Shown piece after piece: positions 1-6,172 of a DNA stretch of 15,395 bases (position 1 is the first letter of the stretch; each line of letters begins with the position of its first letter). The stretch covers positions 1 to 15,395 of the forward strand of contig JAJYJB010000063.1 of the NCBI GenBank assembly GCA_021789735.1, in the 5' to 3' direction. The position numbers and the translations under genes were made by a program. Below the pieces are notes generated by a model. The model ran no database searches. It was given only the letters and a program-made list of their open reading frames with translations, and was not told the DNA's origin. This DNA comes from Nitrospirota bacterium (GTDB lineage Bacteria > Nitrospirota > Thermodesulfovibrionia > Thermodesulfovibrionales > JdFR-88).

Positions 1-1
1 G

Positions 2-154
2 GCCAGGGCTAAGGCCGAATTTGAATGTCCGCCTGGAATGCCCCTGGGCAAGTTCAACATGCTGGTTGTGATGGTGGACGCCAAGACCAAAAAGGAATTA
101 GGCAGCGGAATAATCCAGTTCATGCTTCTTCCTGCCGGCGTAGGCGGATGCTAG
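2..154 (+). CDS. 3' end of an unknown protein ending in Gly-Gly-Cys
   Basis: An open frame enters from the left edge and stops at TAG 152-154, leaving the last 50 residues of a protein. The visible part has a short hydrophobic stretch (FNMLVVMVDA), a Cys near its start (FECPPG) and the terminal sequence LLPAGVGGC. I do not recognise the family. The next gene starts 19 nt downstream behind its own ribosome binding site, so this is probably the preceding member of the same operon. A cysteine as the very last residue is unusual and recurs in the rhodanese lipoprotein two genes downstream. The frame keeps the codon usage of its neighbours (AGG, ATA). Function cannot be assigned from this fragment. 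Confidence 0.7.
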   Translation, partial: ARAKAEFECPPGMPLGKFNMLVVMVDAKTKKELGSGIIQFMLLPAGVGGC

Positions 155-173
155 GAAGGGAGGGCTCCAAAAC

Positions 174-1580
174 ATGGATGATTTTGATTTTGGGATAGCA
201 GGCTGGTTCAAGGCCTGGTACAAGAAGTTCTTCCGTGAGAAATGGCCCCTTTGGCTTGCGGCCCTTTTCATGGCCATCTCGGGCATCATGGCCTATGGCA
301 TCGCCACATGGTCGCTGGCCAGGACCGTGAGCGGAGACAACCCCTACGATCAGGCAAAGCCCCTGGGCACATTCCTGGGGCTTAAGGAACTTGGGGGGCT
401 GATAGACAACCTCCTTGGCAAGATAGGGCTGCCGCATTATCCGTTCAGCGGCTATATCTGGCCCAATGGGACCATCAATTTCTTCAGGCAGCTCCCGAAC
501 CCCATGCTTGAGCCCACGGTGGGCACCATGCTTGGCATCCTCTTCGGGGGGCTTATAGCCGCCCTCCTGGCAAAGGAGTTTGCTCTTAAGGTGCCGCTCG
601 ACAAGAGCGAGTACGGCCTTGCTGTCAGCGGGGGCGTGTTGATGGGTTTCGGGACAATCTTCATGTTCGGCTGCCCGCTGGCAAGCACCACGAACACGGG
701 CGCCATGGGTGTGCAGGCGCTGCTCATGATAGTGGGTATGACCATAGGCTCCTATTTCGGGGCGAAGCTGATCGTGCTGCTCGAAAAGCGACGAGTGTCA
801 TCTATTGACCTTGCATTCGCCGATGGGGCCGGGTACAAGCCGCTCATGCACTTTGAAAAAACGAGGACCATATGGCCCATGCTCCCCGAGAACGCGGACG
901 GGGGCGAACCCAAGTCTATCAGGTACCAACCGTACCTTGCCATAGGGCTGGTGCTGGTAATGATAGCGGTACTCTTCAGGTTCGGCAACATGGGCTACCC
1001 CGCCCTCGCCCTTTCGTTCGCCGCGGCCACCCTTACAGGGTTCGCCATGCAGCGGGGGGGGATATGCTTTGCCCATGCCTACCGCGAGCCATTTCTTTCC
1101 GGGTTCGCGGACATGTCAAGGGCGATAGCTTTTTTGTATATCCTCCTGATACTGGGATTCCTGCCCATGAAGCTCCTTGCCGCAGCCAATCCGGACCTGG
1201 CATACGCGGAGATATTTGCCGTGAGCCCGGCGGGGATAGGCATTGTGCTTGGGGGGGCCCTCTTTGGCATCGGCATGGCGCTGAACGGGGCGTGCGTAAG
1301 CGACAGCCTCTGGAGGACAGCGGAGGGCCAAGTGAAGATATGGGTAGGGCTGCTGACCCTCATATGCGTCTCATCCTGGCTGTTCCCGATGAGGAACGAA
1401 CCGTGGTTCAAACACTACTTTGCCCCTTATGGCTCCCATAACATAAGGAACGTGTATCTGCCGCACATCCTCCACAGCTATCCCCTTGCGGTCGCGCTGA
1501 TGATCGGGTTGATCGTTCTGTGGGCCCTGGTGATGACGTGGTTCAGCGGCAGGACGTTCAAGAAATACATGGAAGGCTGA
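174..1580 (+). CDS. yedE: YeeE/YedE-family sulfur (thiosulfate/selenium?) transporter
   Basis: 468-aa polytopic inner-membrane protein. The ATG follows a GGAAGGGAGGG purine run (about 155-164). About nine or ten hydrophobic segments are visible (roughly 25-47, 118-134, 149-167, 183-203, 252-290, 317-336, 349-372, 389-404, 436-456). Two related halves each carry Gly-rich membrane motifs with a cysteine: MGFGTIFMFGCPLAS (Cys167) in the first; AMQRGGICFAHAY (Cys298) and GIGMALNGACVSDSLWR (Cys374) in the second. Such Cys-bearing motifs typify the Sulf_transp (YeeE/YedE) family, where conserved cysteines are thought to relay thiosulfate or another sulfur species through the membrane. An N-terminal insertion (about 50-115) makes it longer than typical YeeE. 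The adjacent tusA is the usual partner. Family assignment is firm; substrate (thiosulfate, polysulfide sulfur or selenium, as for YedE/FdhT) is not determinable. Confidence 0.9.
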   Translation: MDDFDFGIAGWFKAWYKKFFREKWPLWLAALFMAISGIMAYGIATWSLARTVSGDNPYDQAKPLGTFLGLKELGGLIDNLLGKIGLPHYPFSGYIWPNGTINFFRQLPNPMLEPTVGTMLGILFGGLIAALLAKEFALKVPLDKSEYGLAVSGGVLMGFGTIFMFGCPLASTTNTGAMGVQALLMIVGMTIGSYFGAKLIVLLEKRRVSSIDLAFADGAGYKPLMHFEKTRTIWPMLPENADGGEPKSIRYQPYLAIGLVLVMIAVLFRFGNMGYPALALSFAAATLTGFAMQRGGICFAHAYREPFLSGFADMSRAIAFLYILLILGFLPMKLLAAANPDLAYAEIFAVSPAGIGIVLGGALFGIGMALNGACVSDSLWRTAEGQVKIWVGLLTLICVSSWLFPMRNEPWFKHYFAPYGSHNIRNVYLPHILHSYPLAVALMIGLIVLWALVMTWFSGRTFKKYMEG

Positions 1581-1619
1581 TCCGCGGGATCAGGCGCCAA
1601 AAACATACAGGAGGAAGAT

Positions 1620-1874
1620 ATGAGCGGCAATATGGGAGAAACTGGCGGGGACGCCTCGACCAGGAGACTCGATGTGAAGGGGCTTGTCTGCCCCAGGCCC
1701 ATGGTCATGACCATGAGCATGCTTAAAACGATGTGCGCGGGGGAAACCCTGGAGGTCAGGGCAAACGACAGCAGCGTCAAACACTCCATCCCCTCGCTAT
1801 GCGAGAGGGCCGGATACAAGCTTTTGTCCCAGAGGGACGAAGGAGGTGAGTTTATTTTTCTGATACAGAAGTGA
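1620..1874 (+). CDS. tusA: TusA-like sulfur carrier (SirA/YedF family)
   Basis: 84-aa cytoplasmic protein of the normal size for TusA. The start is set by AGGAGG at 1609-1614, five bases before the ATG. The N-terminal signature LDVKGLVCPRPMVM contains the CPxP motif, with the sulfur-accepting Cys24 at the start of the first helix. Known family members carry a persulfide on this cysteine and hand sulfur to thiouridine synthesis, molybdenum cofactor enzymes or dissimilatory sulfur metabolism; the YedF branch is linked to selenium. It lies 39 nt after the YedE-like transporter, and this pairing recurs widely, so it most likely accepts the sulfur species that YedE brings in. Two further cysteines (in KTMCAG and SLCERAG) are present. 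DsrE, often a third partner, is not seen in this window. Confidence 0.93.
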   Translation: MSGNMGETGGDASTRRLDVKGLVCPRPMVMTMSMLKTMCAGETLEVRANDSSVKHSIPSLCERAGYKLLSQRDEGGEFIFLIQK

Positions 1875-1946
1875 CAAGTTTTTTTGCGGGGGAAAAGCCT
1901 AAGGAAAATTAAAAAAGAAACGACCAAGATGCTTGGGGAGGTAATT

Positions 1947-3269
1947 ATGACAAGCTTGCCAAAGAGGAGAACGGGCCTCCTGCTGCTCGTTGCCCTGGCC
2001 TCTGTTCTCGCTCTTACGTTCCAGGGCTGTGGAGGCGGGGGAGGGACATCAAGCTACTCCACCCCCTCCACCACCTCTACCGGAGTTGTAGTGGACGCGG
2101 CTACTGTCAAGAGTTGGGTTGACAGCGGGAAGGTGAACGGGACGGGCTTCGACAGGGTGGTGATACTGGACTTTGGCAGCGCGGCCGACTACGCTGCCGG
2201 CCACATTCCCGGGGCCCAGTGGGTGAACTCCAGCAGCCTTTATGAAAACCGCAACGAAGGTGTCCTTACGGACGTCAACATGGTCCTTGACGGCCCCACG
2301 ATGGACGCCCTTGTCAAGAAGTACGGGATAGACCAGAACACGACTATTGTGTTTACCAGTTCGGATTCGACGGCAAAGAGCGTTTCTCCATACTGGACCG
2401 TCGGAAGGGCGTACTGGACCTTCCGCTATTGGGGATTTCCCAAGGACAGGCTCAAGGTCTTAAACGGCCTTGACGCCGCCTATGCGGACCAGTACGGGCT
2501 GACAACCGCCTCCTCGCCGGCCGTTACCCCTTCCACATACAGCGTGCGGGACAACCCGTCCTTCAGGGGTGACCTCAGGGCTTCCCTTATGGACATGATA
2601 AACTTCGCGGACGGGAAAGACTATAACACCGCCGTAATAGACGCCAGAGGCGAGGACGGCGACGGTTACGATACAAAGTCCTCCTACAGCGGTGACAAGG
2701 ACCAGACCCCCGGCGTATGGCAGCCCAAGACCTGGGTGGCCTTCGAAGGCCACATCAATGGCGCTATAGCCGTAAACAGCAACTTCTTCTATAAGACGGT
2801 CACGGGCAAGACCCAGACCTATAAGGTGTTCCTTTCCCCTTCGGACATGGCCGCGATGCTTGCGCAGCACGGGATCAACTCCACACAAACGATCATTGTG
2901 CACTGCCGCACGGGTGTCATCGCCGCCGGGGCCTTCGTGGCCATCGACGCCGTGCTTGGCTGGAACGTAGAGAACTACGACGGCTCATGGAGCCAATGGG
3001 GCATGCTGGCCTCGACCGCAAACTGCGGCCCTCTGTCCCCCAGCTCCCCGTGGAGGACGGATACCCCCCAGCGGACGGCAAACCTGACCTTCAACGAGGT
3101 CGCAATCGGAAACTGCACCGGCATAGAAGACGCGACCGATGGAGGCACTTATTCCGTCAACTCATTTGATACGGACCTGAACCAGATAAATGAGCAGGAC
3201 AGCGCCTATTTCTCCAGCAGCGGCGGCAGCAGTAGCAGCAGCTCGGGAGGAGGGAACATAGGATGCTAG
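1947..3269 (+). CDS. Tandem-rhodanese lipoprotein (ExtH-like), Gly/Ser tail ending in Cys
   Basis: 440 aa from ATG 1947, chosen because GGGGAGG (1935-1941) lies five bases upstream and the basic-then-hydrophobic signal begins there; an in-frame TTG at 1884 is possible but worse. The signal ends in LTFQGC, a slightly unusual lipobox (Phe at -3), so Cys28 is probably lipidated; a Gly/Ser/Thr linker follows. Rhodanese domain 1 (about 46-184) has the AGHIPGAQWVN element, but its active loop reads FTSSDSTAKS and has no cysteine. Domain 2 (about 208-355) has VIDARGEDGDG, GHINGAIAVN and an intact loop IIVHCRTGVIA with Cys320. Cys360 and Cys390 lie in the region after it. The C-terminus is a Gly/Ser run ending NIGC. 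Likely role: periplasmic or outer-membrane sulfur (or selenium/tellurium) transfer. The rhodanese-plus-porin order recalls ExtH-ExtI of Geobacter; that equivalence is inference. Confidence 0.88.
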   Translation: MTSLPKRRTGLLLLVALASVLALTFQGCGGGGGTSSYSTPSTTSTGVVVDAATVKSWVDSGKVNGTGFDRVVILDFGSAADYAAGHIPGAQWVNSSSLYENRNEGVLTDVNMVLDGPTMDALVKKYGIDQNTTIVFTSSDSTAKSVSPYWTVGRAYWTFRYWGFPKDRLKVLNGLDAAYADQYGLTTASSPAVTPSTYSVRDNPSFRGDLRASLMDMINFADGKDYNTAVIDARGEDGDGYDTKSSYSGDKDQTPGVWQPKTWVAFEGHINGAIAVNSNFFYKTVTGKTQTYKVFLSPSDMAAMLAQHGINSTQTIIVHCRTGVIAAGAFVAIDAVLGWNVENYDGSWSQWGMLASTANCGPLSPSSPWRTDTPQRTANLTFNEVAIGNCTGIEDATDGGTYSVNSFDTDLNQINEQDSAYFSSSGGSSSSSSGGGNIGC

Positions 3270-3330
3270 CAAACAAAATTGCGCCCAATAAAAACAAAGC
3301 CCTGTCTTTAAATGGGGGAGGAGGAAGGTC

Positions 3331-4527
3331 ATGAAGGGAGCGCAAAGAACGGCGCTAATTATAGCGCTATTTGCAGTGTCGCTCTTTCTTGCGGCAGGCA
3401 CCGCCCGCGCGTTGCCTCCCATTGTTATAGGCGACCAGGGAGCTTTTATCAAAATGGCCCTTCAGGGCCAGCTTTACGGCGTGTGGAGGGACAAGGGCTC
3501 CGGCAGCAACGGGCAAGGCAATTCCACCGACCTGTTTTTCAGACGCAACAGGCTCACGGTCTGGCTGCACGGCAACAGCAAGTACGGTGCGATCACACAG
3601 CTAGAGTATGTCGGGACCAGGAACATCGACGACCTCGGCGTCACCGACACCCCCGGCTCCGAATTCTCAGTGCTGGACGCATATTTCATGGCGGATTTCA
3701 GCAATGAGTTCAGGATATATGCCGGGAAGCAGAAGATACAGTTCACGAGGGAAAACCTGGAGGACTGCTTCGTGCCCCTCACCCTGGACCGCTCGCTTTT
3801 CATCTATACCCTGGAGCACAGCAGGGACACCGGCGTAGTGTTCTGGGGAAACCTGCCAAGCATCAAAAGCCAGTACCGGTTCGAGGTCTCAAAAGGCAAT
3901 ATGGGCAACGACTCGCCGCAGGACAACTTCATGTATACGGCCAGGTTCTCTTTCTCCCCGTGGAGCCCTGAGTACGCCTATGGTTACAAGGGCACGTACC
4001 TCGGGAAAAAGAAAGTCCTGACCTTTGGAGTGGCAGGCCAGTTCCAGCCCGATGCCGTGTACGACAACACGGTCGCGAAGACCGGGGCGAAGACGTATTA
4101 TGCCTGGACGGCGGACGGCTTCATGGAGTATCCGCTTGACCACGGGAATTCGGCCGTCACCCTTTCCGCGGCCTATCTCGACGAGTCGTTCAACAACGCG
4201 TACCAGGGAAGCAACCCGGACCCCAACAGCATAGGCCAGGACGGCCAGAAAAACGGCTGGTACGTCAAGGCCGCCTATCTGCTTCCTCGCAGGATAGGCC
4301 CGGGCCAGGTCCAGCCCTTCGTGCGGTATGAAAAATGGAGGTATGCCGACCTGCTTGGCGTAATGAACCAGGACATCACCTGGACCGGCGCCGGGTTGAA
4401 CTACCTGATAGAGGGAGAGAACCTCAGGGTGACGGTGCAGTACTCCAGGACGGATTTCGGCCAGGAGGCAAACGCTCAGTCGCAGAATTTTGACACTGTG
4501 ACCACGATGCTTCAATACAGGTTTTAA
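3331..4527 (+). CDS. Outer-membrane porin, OprO/P-like (ExtI-like)
   Basis: 398 aa. The start lies just after a long purine ribosome binding site (GGGGGAGGAGGAAGG). A signal peptide of about 27 residues ends in GTARA before LPPIV. The mature protein shows alternating aromatic/polar beta-strand patterns, many Tyr/Trp/Gly residues, a single Cys (Cys146) and a terminal Phe (MLQYRF), the usual beta-barrel assembly signal. FFRRNRLTVWLHG, DAYFMADF, RIYAGKQKIQF and LDRSLF correspond to conserved blocks of phosphate-selective porin O/P-type barrels. It is the last gene of the yedE-tusA-rhodanese operon, 61 nt after the lipoprotein, and is followed by a terminator. It probably provides the outer-membrane pore for the operon's substrate. 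ExtI, the porin of Geobacter selenite/tellurite operons next to a rhodanese lipoprotein, is the closest functional analogue I can name. Confidence 0.88.
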   Translation: MKGAQRTALIIALFAVSLFLAAGTARALPPIVIGDQGAFIKMALQGQLYGVWRDKGSGSNGQGNSTDLFFRRNRLTVWLHGNSKYGAITQLEYVGTRNIDDLGVTDTPGSEFSVLDAYFMADFSNEFRIYAGKQKIQFTRENLEDCFVPLTLDRSLFIYTLEHSRDTGVVFWGNLPSIKSQYRFEVSKGNMGNDSPQDNFMYTARFSFSPWSPEYAYGYKGTYLGKKKVLTFGVAGQFQPDAVYDNTVAKTGAKTYYAWTADGFMEYPLDHGNSAVTLSAAYLDESFNNAYQGSNPDPNSIGQDGQKNGWYVKAAYLLPRRIGPGQVQPFVRYEKWRYADLLGVMNQDITWTGAGLNYLIEGENLRVTVQYSRTDFGQEANAQSQNFDTVTTMLQYRF

Positions 4528-4584
4528 AATGAAGGACCTGCAGATGGGTCTGTATTAGTCTTTTTCCCTAACCCCTGGATCCCA

Positions 4585-4621
4585 CCCCGGGGAGGCTAAA
4601 ACCCTCCCCGGGGACTTTTTT
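4585..4621 (+). terminator. Rho-independent terminator of the yedE-tusA-rhodanese-porin operon
   Basis: A perfect 11-bp stem, CCCCGGGGAGG (4585-4595) with CCTCCCCGGGG (4603-4613), has a 7-nt loop and is followed by six T residues at 4616-4621. It lies 58 nt after the porin stop codon. Confidence 0.95.
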
Positions 4622-4670
4622 CGGAAAACCTTTCTTATTTTTCAGGTACGTGCTTTGTGCCGATTAACCT

Positions 4671-4707
4671 CCCGGTATATATGATTGAGTGAGCATGCTG
4701 TACCGGG
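4671..4707. repeat. Inverted repeat CCCGGTA / TACCGGG
   Basis: Arms at 4671-4677 and 4701-4707 are separated by 23 nt. There is no T-run, so it is not a terminator. It sits about 100-130 nt upstream of the -35 box at 4804 and could be an operator for a regulator of the downstream secreted-protein gene, or chance. Apart from this repeat and the promoter and leader listed separately, I see nothing else in the gene-free stretch 4528-5020. Confidence 0.4.
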
Positions 4708-4803
4708 TCCTGGAAAATAAAGTTTCGCCTCTCCGGATGGTTCCCTGAGAAGCCCGCTGATCGAATAAAACAGAAATAAAAATAAAAATGCAAAAAAACC
4801 CTG

Positions 4804-4832
4804 TTGACAAGCGCGCGCAGCTTTGGTATATA
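4804..4832 (+). promoter_or_regulatory. Strong sigma-70-type promoter with A-rich UP-like element
   Basis: A perfect -35 TTGACA (4804-4809) is followed by a 17-nt spacer and TATATA (4827-4832; overlapping TATAAA at 4829-4834). Immediately upstream, about 4764-4798, is a run of phased A-tracts (repeated AATAAAAA-type sequence) resembling an UP element. The start of transcription would fall near 4839-4841, giving a leader of about 180 nt before the ATG at 5021. Confidence 0.85.
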
Positions 4833-4839
4833 AAAAGTA

Positions 4840-5020
4840 GGTTTTTGTGTTTCTTTTATTTCAGGCGCGGCCTTTCCAAGTGCAGGGCACACCCCCTCAA
4901 AAAAACGGAAAACTTATCCCGATGCGGACGGAAACCAAAAGCATTTGTTGGCCTGAGGCAGATAGCGTTTTTTAATGCGGTGCAGACCGCGGCAAACAAC
5001 AAGAAAAGGAGACGGAAAAT
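4840..5020 (+). other. Long 5' leader of the small secreted-protein gene
   Basis: If the promoter at 4804-4832 is used, about 180 nt of untranslated RNA precede the ORF, much longer than needed for translation initiation. I see only small local hairpins (CCAA/TTGG around 4935-4955; GCGGT/ACCGC just before the ribosome binding site) and no riboswitch class I can name. An AGGAG at 5007-5011 serves the start at 5021. Confidence 0.5.
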
Positions 5021-5347
5021 ATGAAAGCAAAAGTTATCATCGTATTGGCGATAGTCTTCATTGTGGCGCTTTTTGCGGGCGTGATGACGAGCATGGCCCA
5101 GGGCACACCTGTTGTTCAGGCACGAGCGTCCAATATGCTTTATGCCCAGATGTCCCCTGGCGGGATGTCCAATGCCACGGGGGCGTATCCGCCTACGCTG
5201 ACCGGAAACAGGTCCACGGAATTTGCCGCATCCCGCCAGTCCGATGCCCAGTCCGTATGCGACCAGGTTGCATCCGATAACAACAAGAGCTCGTGCACTG
5301 CCAAAAAAGGCACCGGCACGGACTTATGGTATTGCGAATGCCAGTGA
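5021..5347 (+). CDS. Small secreted protein with four C-terminal cysteines, unknown function
   Basis: 108 aa with a clear signal peptide: MKAK, a hydrophobic core to about residue 21, and likely cleavage after Ala26 (MTSMA before QG). The mature chain is about 82 residues. Its first part is Ser/Ala/Gly/Pro-rich and low in charge. The last 30 residues hold four cysteines (80, 92, 104, 106) in the pattern C-x11-C-x11-C-x-C, ending WYCECQ, and suit two disulfides or a metal site. The AGGAG lies 9 nt upstream. The gene stands alone between the operon terminator upstream and two terminators downstream, and has its own strong promoter, so it is probably abundant. I recognise no family. A structural or surface protein, a metal/sulfur-binding protein or a secreted peptide are all possible. 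Confidence 0.8.
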   Translation: MKAKVIIVLAIVFIVALFAGVMTSMAQGTPVVQARASNMLYAQMSPGGMSNATGAYPPTLTGNRSTEFAASRQSDAQSVCDQVASDNNKSSCTAKKGTGTDLWYCECQ

Positions 5348-5364
5348 GCGCCTGACGGTGTTTT

Positions 5365-5401
5365 AAAAAAGGGGCGGGCTTTTCCGGAAGAGGCCCGCCC
5401 C
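5365..5401. terminator. GC-rich hairpin terminator between convergent genes
   Basis: GGGGCGGGC (5371-5379) pairs with GCCCGCCCC (5393-5401), with further weak inner pairs. On the - strand the hairpin is followed by six T (A residues at 5365-5370), so it can stop transcripts from the right. On the + strand it lacks a U-tract but directly follows the secreted-protein gene. Confidence 0.75.
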
Positions 5402-5471
5402 CGCAAAAAAGACCACGCGGTCCGCTAGATTTCCCTGCTATCCTGCTCCATTTGAGTTTTTTCACGCTAAT

Positions 5472-5509
5472 AAAAAAAAATCCTCCGGCAAAAACCAGAG
5501 GATTTTTTT
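5472..5509. terminator. Bidirectional intrinsic terminator
   Basis: The stem TCCTC/GAGGA is extended by A7/T7 pairs (5474-5485 with 5498-5509), with a 12-nt loop. The + strand ends in T7 and the - strand in T9. It serves the 5021 gene (+) and the 5873 gene (-). Confidence 0.9.
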
Positions 5510-5537
5510 AGTAATTCCGGCCAGCTGGAAGGATGCC

Positions 5538-5873
5538 CTAGGCCGTTTTCTCTGCGGTCTCCTCAGGCTTTGCTTCCTTTTTCTTCCTGCCCCGTTTTGC
5601 GGCGGGCCTGGCGCCAGGTGCAGCCTTTGTTTTTTTGGTCCGACTGGCAGCGGACGGCCGCCTGCCGCGCTTTGGGCCCCGGCGCGGCGCCCCTTCTCCG
5701 AGGACGCCTTTTCTGATGTCATTGAGGAACGTCTCCAAATTCTTGTTGCGAGTTTCCTCAGGTATCAGGCTTATCAAGTGCTTGAGTTGCTCGGAGAGCT
5801 TGCCGGTAAGCTCGTGGATATCGGCAACCCGCTTTTCGCCCTGCTTTTTTATCAGGTCTATTATGTCAGGCAT
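5538..5873 (-). CDS. Small protein with helical N-terminus and histone-like Lys/Arg/Ala/Pro tail
   Basis: 111 aa. The start has GGGAGGA five bases upstream on the - strand. Residues 1-58 look helical and amphipathic (IIDLIKKQGEKRVADIHEL, then LSEQLKHLISLIPEE). From about residue 60 the chain is low-complexity and strongly basic (GPKRGRRPSAAS, RTKKTKAAPGARPAAKRGRK), closing with an acidic-leaning EAKPEETAEKTA. This layout resembles bacterial H1-like or AlgP-type proteins with disordered Lys/Ala/Pro tails that bind DNA or RNA. I do not recognise the N-terminal domain as a named family. It is transcribed alone from its own consensus promoter and ends in shared terminators. Nucleoid-associated or RNA-binding protein is inference from composition only; polyhydroxyalkanoate-granule proteins of the phasin type can have similar tails and are an alternative. 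Confidence 0.82.
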   Translation of the reverse strand: MPDIIDLIKKQGEKRVADIHELTGKLSEQLKHLISLIPEETRNKNLETFLNDIRKGVLGEGAPRRGPKRGRRPSAASRTKKTKAAPGARPAAKRGRKKKEAKPEETAEKTA

Positions 5874-5909
5874 TGTGTCCTCCCAAAAAAGAAAAAATTT
5901 ACTGAAAAT

Positions 5910-5938
5910 ACTATATGTTTTTTAGATTTGCCTGTCAA
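5910..5938 (-). promoter_or_regulatory. Consensus sigma-70 promoter for the basic-tail protein
   Basis: On the - strand, TTGACA (5938-5933), a 17-nt spacer and TATAGT (5915-5910) put transcription start near 5903, about 30 nt before the ATG. The rest of the gap to the next gene (5940-6113) shows only a small CTGGAC/GTCCAG hairpin (6070-6088) and no convincing gene. Confidence 0.88.
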
Positions 5939-6113
5939 CAGGCTTTGGCGCCGGAAAGGGCTTTTTTTCACATGGAAATATTAGCGCCTATTTTGCTTGA
6001 ATGGACAGCCTTGCGAGTTAAAAACCGGGGCGAATATGAGCGGCAACTCAAAGGAGCCGTTCTTCATTTCTGGACACGTGCCGTCCAGGGAGTCCGCAAA
6101 ATGTCCTCTCGCC

Positions 6114-6143
6114 AAAAAAGAGGGCCCGCGCAAGCGGGCCCTC
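6114..6143 (-). terminator. Intrinsic terminator of the PEP-CTERM gene
   Basis: A perfect 10-bp stem, GAGGGCCCGC (6120-6129) with GCGGGCCCTC (6134-6143), is closed by a GCAA-type tetraloop. On the - strand it is followed by six T (A residues 6114-6119). It lies about 30 nt after the TAG of the PEP-CTERM frame. Confidence 0.93.
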
Positions 6144-6172
6144 AATAAAACCGTAGATGTAAAAGTCGCGTG

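Noticed and set aside
1884..1946. Upstream TTG start extending the rhodanese lipoprotein by 21 residues
   Set aside because: ATG 1947 has an ideal ribosome binding site and starts exactly at a normal lipoprotein signal peptide.
4879..4970. Possible c-di-GMP (GEMM-type) riboswitch, because CAGGGCACACC resembles the conserved CAGGGCAAACC block
   Set aside because: The later conserved elements (GGGACGCAAAGCC and the tetraloop receptor/second stem) are not found in order.
4788..5024. 78-aa open frame in the leader upstream of the small secreted protein
   Set aside because: It begins before the predicted transcription start, overlaps the promoter itself, has no ribosome binding site and no sensible composition.
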